Of a DNA stretch of 64,000 nucleotides, positions 62,601 through 64,000 are shown in pieces. The DNA lies in assembly GCA_944390735.1 (NCBI GenBank), contig CALXRL010000001.1, forward strand, positions 41,911 to 105,910, written 5' to 3'. The stretch is from an uncultured Victivallales bacterium (lineage in GTDB: Bacteria; Verrucomicrobiota; Lentisphaeria; Victivallales; UBA1829). The notes below the pieces were generated by a model that worked only from the letters and a program-made list of their open reading frames with translations, ran no database searches and was not told where the DNA came from. A program made the position numbers and the translations under genes. The number at the start of each line of letters is the position of its first letter. Position 1 is the stretch's first letter.

Positions 62601-62849
62601 GGAGATGCGGAAAATTCCGTCGCGGCGGATTCCTTCCGGTGTTTTGATTCCCTCTTCGCCGGGAAATGTGACAATTTCCGGTTTGAACAGCTGGGAAGCG
62701 GACGTTTTCCAGTTCTGTTCCCAGAAGGCAATCCCGAATTTCTGATCCTCCACCTGAATCAGACCTTCCGGAGAGCGTGTGATTCCCTCTCCGGAAGCGG
62801 TCAGGGAGAAGCAGAGAATCGAGGTCAGCAGCAAAATGACATGTTTCAT
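59607..62849 (-). CDS. Large secreted clan A (GH5-like) glycoside hydrolase with N-terminal GGWTDQG module
   Basis: A 1080-residue protein with a signal peptide (HVILLLTSILCFSLTASG). An N-terminal sandwich (about 20-215) is followed by the shared module with GGWTDQG at 240-246 and MGGVPFDIIDPASNRGRSC, to about 400; in the other two enzymes it lies at the C-terminus. The TIM barrel runs from about 500 (FWGKCMGFRTLFQSGDQT) with acid/base Glu623 in LNLINEGTLP and nucleophile Glu764 in TITEWNYCWPN, the GH5-type arrangement. A C-terminal beta domain ends the protein. ATG 62849 has AAGGA 7 bases upstream. Substrate unknown. Confidence 0.8.
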   Translation of the reverse strand: MKHVILLLTSILCFSLTASGEGITRSPEGLIQVEDQKFGIAFWEQNWKTSASQLFKPEIVTFPGEEGIKTPEGIRRDGIFRISDRYEFHLAETFLPASPEELKVHFTLTSETGVPSAILCWHTLVPDALYAKAPAIYNGKAIPCERKKQLVQCKSAGNDSLTLNLKQGRLVITGTFQLTVRRNEWGFTELRLSFSHPWGKIRRSELKVRLNYAPYASHPINLRQAVNMGFRDEFPDDGKGGWTDQGPQNDLSAMTPGTQNMGGVPFDIIDPASNRGRSCLAIRGTHRPYFLEKAQVSVPGVAGRYLYLLNAMAWLPGGKKIRCGAVRIGYEDGTEQMQELTSGVDTADFWNPSNLKNGTVVWKNSNGEANIGLYATKIPLREGKKVVSLEFLSRGEVWMIPAATISDREIEQKNTLIRTVIRVDKHWKGVSFGYQTLPGSVADLSFLVRPGAPAGKYGFLKCRGDQFEFEKRPGVPVRFWGKCMGFRTLFQSGDQTLAMLDEEAALGTNAIRLHHFDNSLTHGKRERGTFHPENLRKLDFLVAEAKKRGIYITLDLFTYRHYDVMEKLGNPSMTDYKVLCYFDEQARAGLLGFAEELFLHVNPYTGTAWKDEPAIITLNLINEGTLPALLPRTGKRVRELVDKAFQKYAAERNITLTGQNRGEVHAGFLADAGKRFFHEVKGKLKKLGVKVLFSDQNFAQTALDTRNVYDYVDSHFYFCHPVSLSGGNAPPTFYGSRSPIRGYSAGLRDIALTRIIGKPMTITEWNYCWPNPHFFEGPFLTGAYAALQGYNGLWFLSSAFERAKEGTLSEFNSSNNAVMRLALRAGALLYLREDVKPSLRTIAATVEGGKKAGSFLQLVSKFGIRHPPYPREGVLLASPDEKISHPSPVTGKNLEEFLQKLKQKKVIGENALSLKRKTALSDTGELFLDAANEIFTVVTQRAEALLLPKKREAKGSILHVRNGSAHAAFYAGSLDGLPLPRSGRIMILHLTNLSNEGTVFRNADQSILEKQGTSRQLLYRNKAEIKLAVTGNAYTLFACDPNGKRLFQIPFRKMEKTLSFTADNDAGSGILLYELIRKTN

Positions 62850-62874
62850 CGGATCTTCCTTTCTCCACATTTGT

Positions 62875-63672
62875 TCACCAGCGGTCCCAGACGCTGTTTG
62901 CCTGAATATTCGGATTCGGATTTGATCCCCAGACATAATAGCTGTTGCCGTACAGCTGTCCGGTGGAGGTCTGCATCAGGGACATGACGGCGTTTTCCCC
63001 GGTTCCGAGACCCCGGATCAACCCGGAATGCCCGTCCACCCAGAGGACATTCACGCTGGAACAGTTCATGTGTGCGGTCCAGACTCCCTGTCCGCTGGTC
63101 GGCGGATTATAGTAGGGATAAATCCGGTAAAATCCTTTGGAATCCTGATTTCTGCCCGCACCCATGGCGATCGCATCCGATCCTTCCACGGTCTCCGAAG
63201 GCCTGCGGATCATCGAAACTCTTGCGCAGTCGCCCGTATTGTGGGCGGCTCGTCCGAGATACCAGAAGTTGTAGCCGTAGTCGATATCTTTCCAGTTTCC
63301 GTCGTCATAATCATCTTTTTCCGGCTGAATTCGCTTCGCAAGATTCGGGCGGCTCGGACAGAACAGGACCTTCCAGGTCAGATATCCTCCATTGACAAAA
63401 AACGCCGGCCAATGTCCTTTATTTCCATCTGCAGTATTGGAGGGAATGAAATAGTCGTCACTGTCTCCGCTGTAAAGGGAGAAGGCCAGACCGAGCTGCT
63501 TCTGATTTCCCTGACATAAACTGGACTGCGCCTTTTCCCGTGCACTCTGGAGAGCCGGGAGAAGAAGACCTGCAAGAATTGCAATAATTGCAATAACGAT
63601 CAAAAGTTCTATCAACGTAAATTTTTTAATCCTTTTCCTTTCGAGCAGGGTGGCCGAACGGGTCTTTTTCAT
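62875..63672 (-). CDS. Secreted pseudopilin-like protein
   Basis: A 265-residue protein: 17 residues with a basic end (ERKRIKK), then [18 protein letters not shown] with Glu at +5 and Lys before Phe. The motif [17 protein letters not shown] near residue 208 is an exact H-X-DG type element, followed by a 40-residue extension. AAGGAG lies 9 bases before the ATG. It sits 25 bp upstream of the hydrolase and 38 bp downstream of a LacI-type regulator gene on the same strand. Confidence 0.88.
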   Translation of the reverse strand: MKKTRSATLLERKRIKKFTLIELLIVIAIIAILAGLLLPALQSAREKAQSSLCQGNQKQLGLAFSLYSGDSDDYFIPSNTADGNKGHWPAFFVNGGYLTWKVLFCPSRPNLAKRIQPEKDDYDDGNWKDIDYGYNFWYLGRAAHNTGDCARVSMIRRPSETVEGSDAIAMGAGRNQDSKGFYRIYPYYNPPTSGQGVWTAHMNCSSVNVLWVDGHSGLIRGLGTGENAVMSLMQTSTGQLYGNSYYVWGSNPNPNIQANSVWDRW

Positions 63673-63710
63673 ATTGCTGTACTCCTTTTTGAGATTTTGG
63701 TTTTATTGAT

Positions 63711-64000
63711 TTACTGTGCGGGAGCTACGGATTCCCGACAGATCAGCTTCCCCTTCAGGAAATGGGTTTTTCCATTGTCGTATTCCGGCTGTCCGGAGAT
63801 TTTCCGGAGAAGCAGTTCCGCCGCGAGTTTCCCCATGGCCCTGGCGGGAATTTCAAAAACGGTGACGGGCGGTAAAAGCCAGCGCAGGACAGATTCATTG
63901 TTATACGCAATGATGCTGAGGTCCTCCGGGATCCGTTTGCCGAGCTGATGAATACGATAGTATAGTTCCGGGCAGAGGCTGGATTCGCAGATGAATGCCG
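63711..64000 (-). CDS. LacI/GntR-type regulator, C-terminal part (cut by window end)
   Basis: The minus strand encodes 95 residues up to the stop at 63711: AFICESSLCPELYYRIHQLG, then KRIPEDLSIIAYNNES, MGKLAAELLLRKISG and FLKGKLICRESVAPAQ. This is the usual end of a LacI-family sugar-binding domain (the DLSIIAYNN strand and the AAELLLRKI helix followed by the L-x-RES end). The DNA-binding part lies outside. It should head the operon with the pseudopilin and clan A hydrolase genes. Confidence 0.85.
   Translation of the reverse strand, partial: AFICESSLCPELYYRIHQLGKRIPEDLSIIAYNNESVLRWLLPPVTVFEIPARAMGKLAAELLLRKISGQPEYDNGKTHFLKGKLICRESVAPAQ

Noticed and set aside
1..64000. tRNA, rRNA, CRISPR, transposase or phage genes
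   Set aside because: I looked for TTCGA-type arms, conserved rRNA segments, regularly spaced repeats and transposase or integrase motifs and found none that hold up; a covariance-model scan (tRNAscan/Infernal) would be needed to exclude small RNAs.

Overview
The window is about 57% G+C by eye and is densely coded on both strands. Four secreted proteins share a prepilin-type N-terminus and, where legible, an H-x-DG-like C-terminus. They sit beside very large secreted glycoside hydrolases, LacI/GntR-type sugar regulators and a tiny COX24/mS38-like basic protein. This mix is typical of the Lentisphaerota (Victivallis-like) part of the PVC superphylum. That placement is inference from gene content, because no rRNA or marker phylogeny is available here.

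Positions 1-4.1 kb: the N-terminus of a Lys/Ala/Pro-rich then Asp/Glu-rich protein (minus strand, cut by the window edge) diverges from mfd. Positions 4.3-7.3 kb: a small secreted protein and a membrane PAS sensor that has no output domain (both minus). Positions 7.6-18 kb: a tightly packed seven-gene plus-strand operon with three SPFH/HflK-HflC-like membrane proteins, a P1B-type metal ATPase, an ABC ATPase, an ABC-2 permease and a membrane-anchored helical-repeat protein. Positions 18-23.3 kb: an iron-dependent alcohol dehydrogenase plus glycerate kinase pair (minus), divergent from two overlapping phosphohexomutase paralogues. The first paralogue has lost its catalytic serine and two of its three metal-binding aspartates.

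Positions 23.5-30.4 kb: a Gfo/Idh/MocA oxidoreductase (minus), then a plus-strand operon of pseudopilin, GH2-like enzyme and secreted protein, driven by a consensus sigma-70 promoter with a LacI-type operator. Positions 30.5-35 kb: the COX24-like protein with a strong terminator, a secreted TPR protein, a B12-binding radical SAM protein and an RRM RNA-binding protein. Positions 35.3-42.4 kb (minus): an RND pump and its lipoprotein adaptor, next to a PhoR/PhoB-like two-component pair. A perfect 11-bp tandem repeat lies just upstream of the pump promoter. Positions 42.5-45.3 kb (minus): proC-lolC-lolD.

Positions 45.9-64 kb form a carbohydrate-utilisation island of three regulator-pseudopilin-glycoside hydrolase cassettes: LacI-pilin-GH2-like-secreted (minus), GntR/LBD-pilin-GH42-like-propeller (plus, divergent from the first), and LacI-type-pilin-clan A GH (minus, regulator cut by the window end). 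Three of the four large hydrolases carry the same GGW(T/L)DQG-type module, at their C-terminus or near their N-terminus. The operator of the 24.9 kb operon closely matches the one in front of the 52.4 kb LacI gene, which suggests one regulon across the window. I saw no tRNA, rRNA, CRISPR array, insertion sequence or phage gene.
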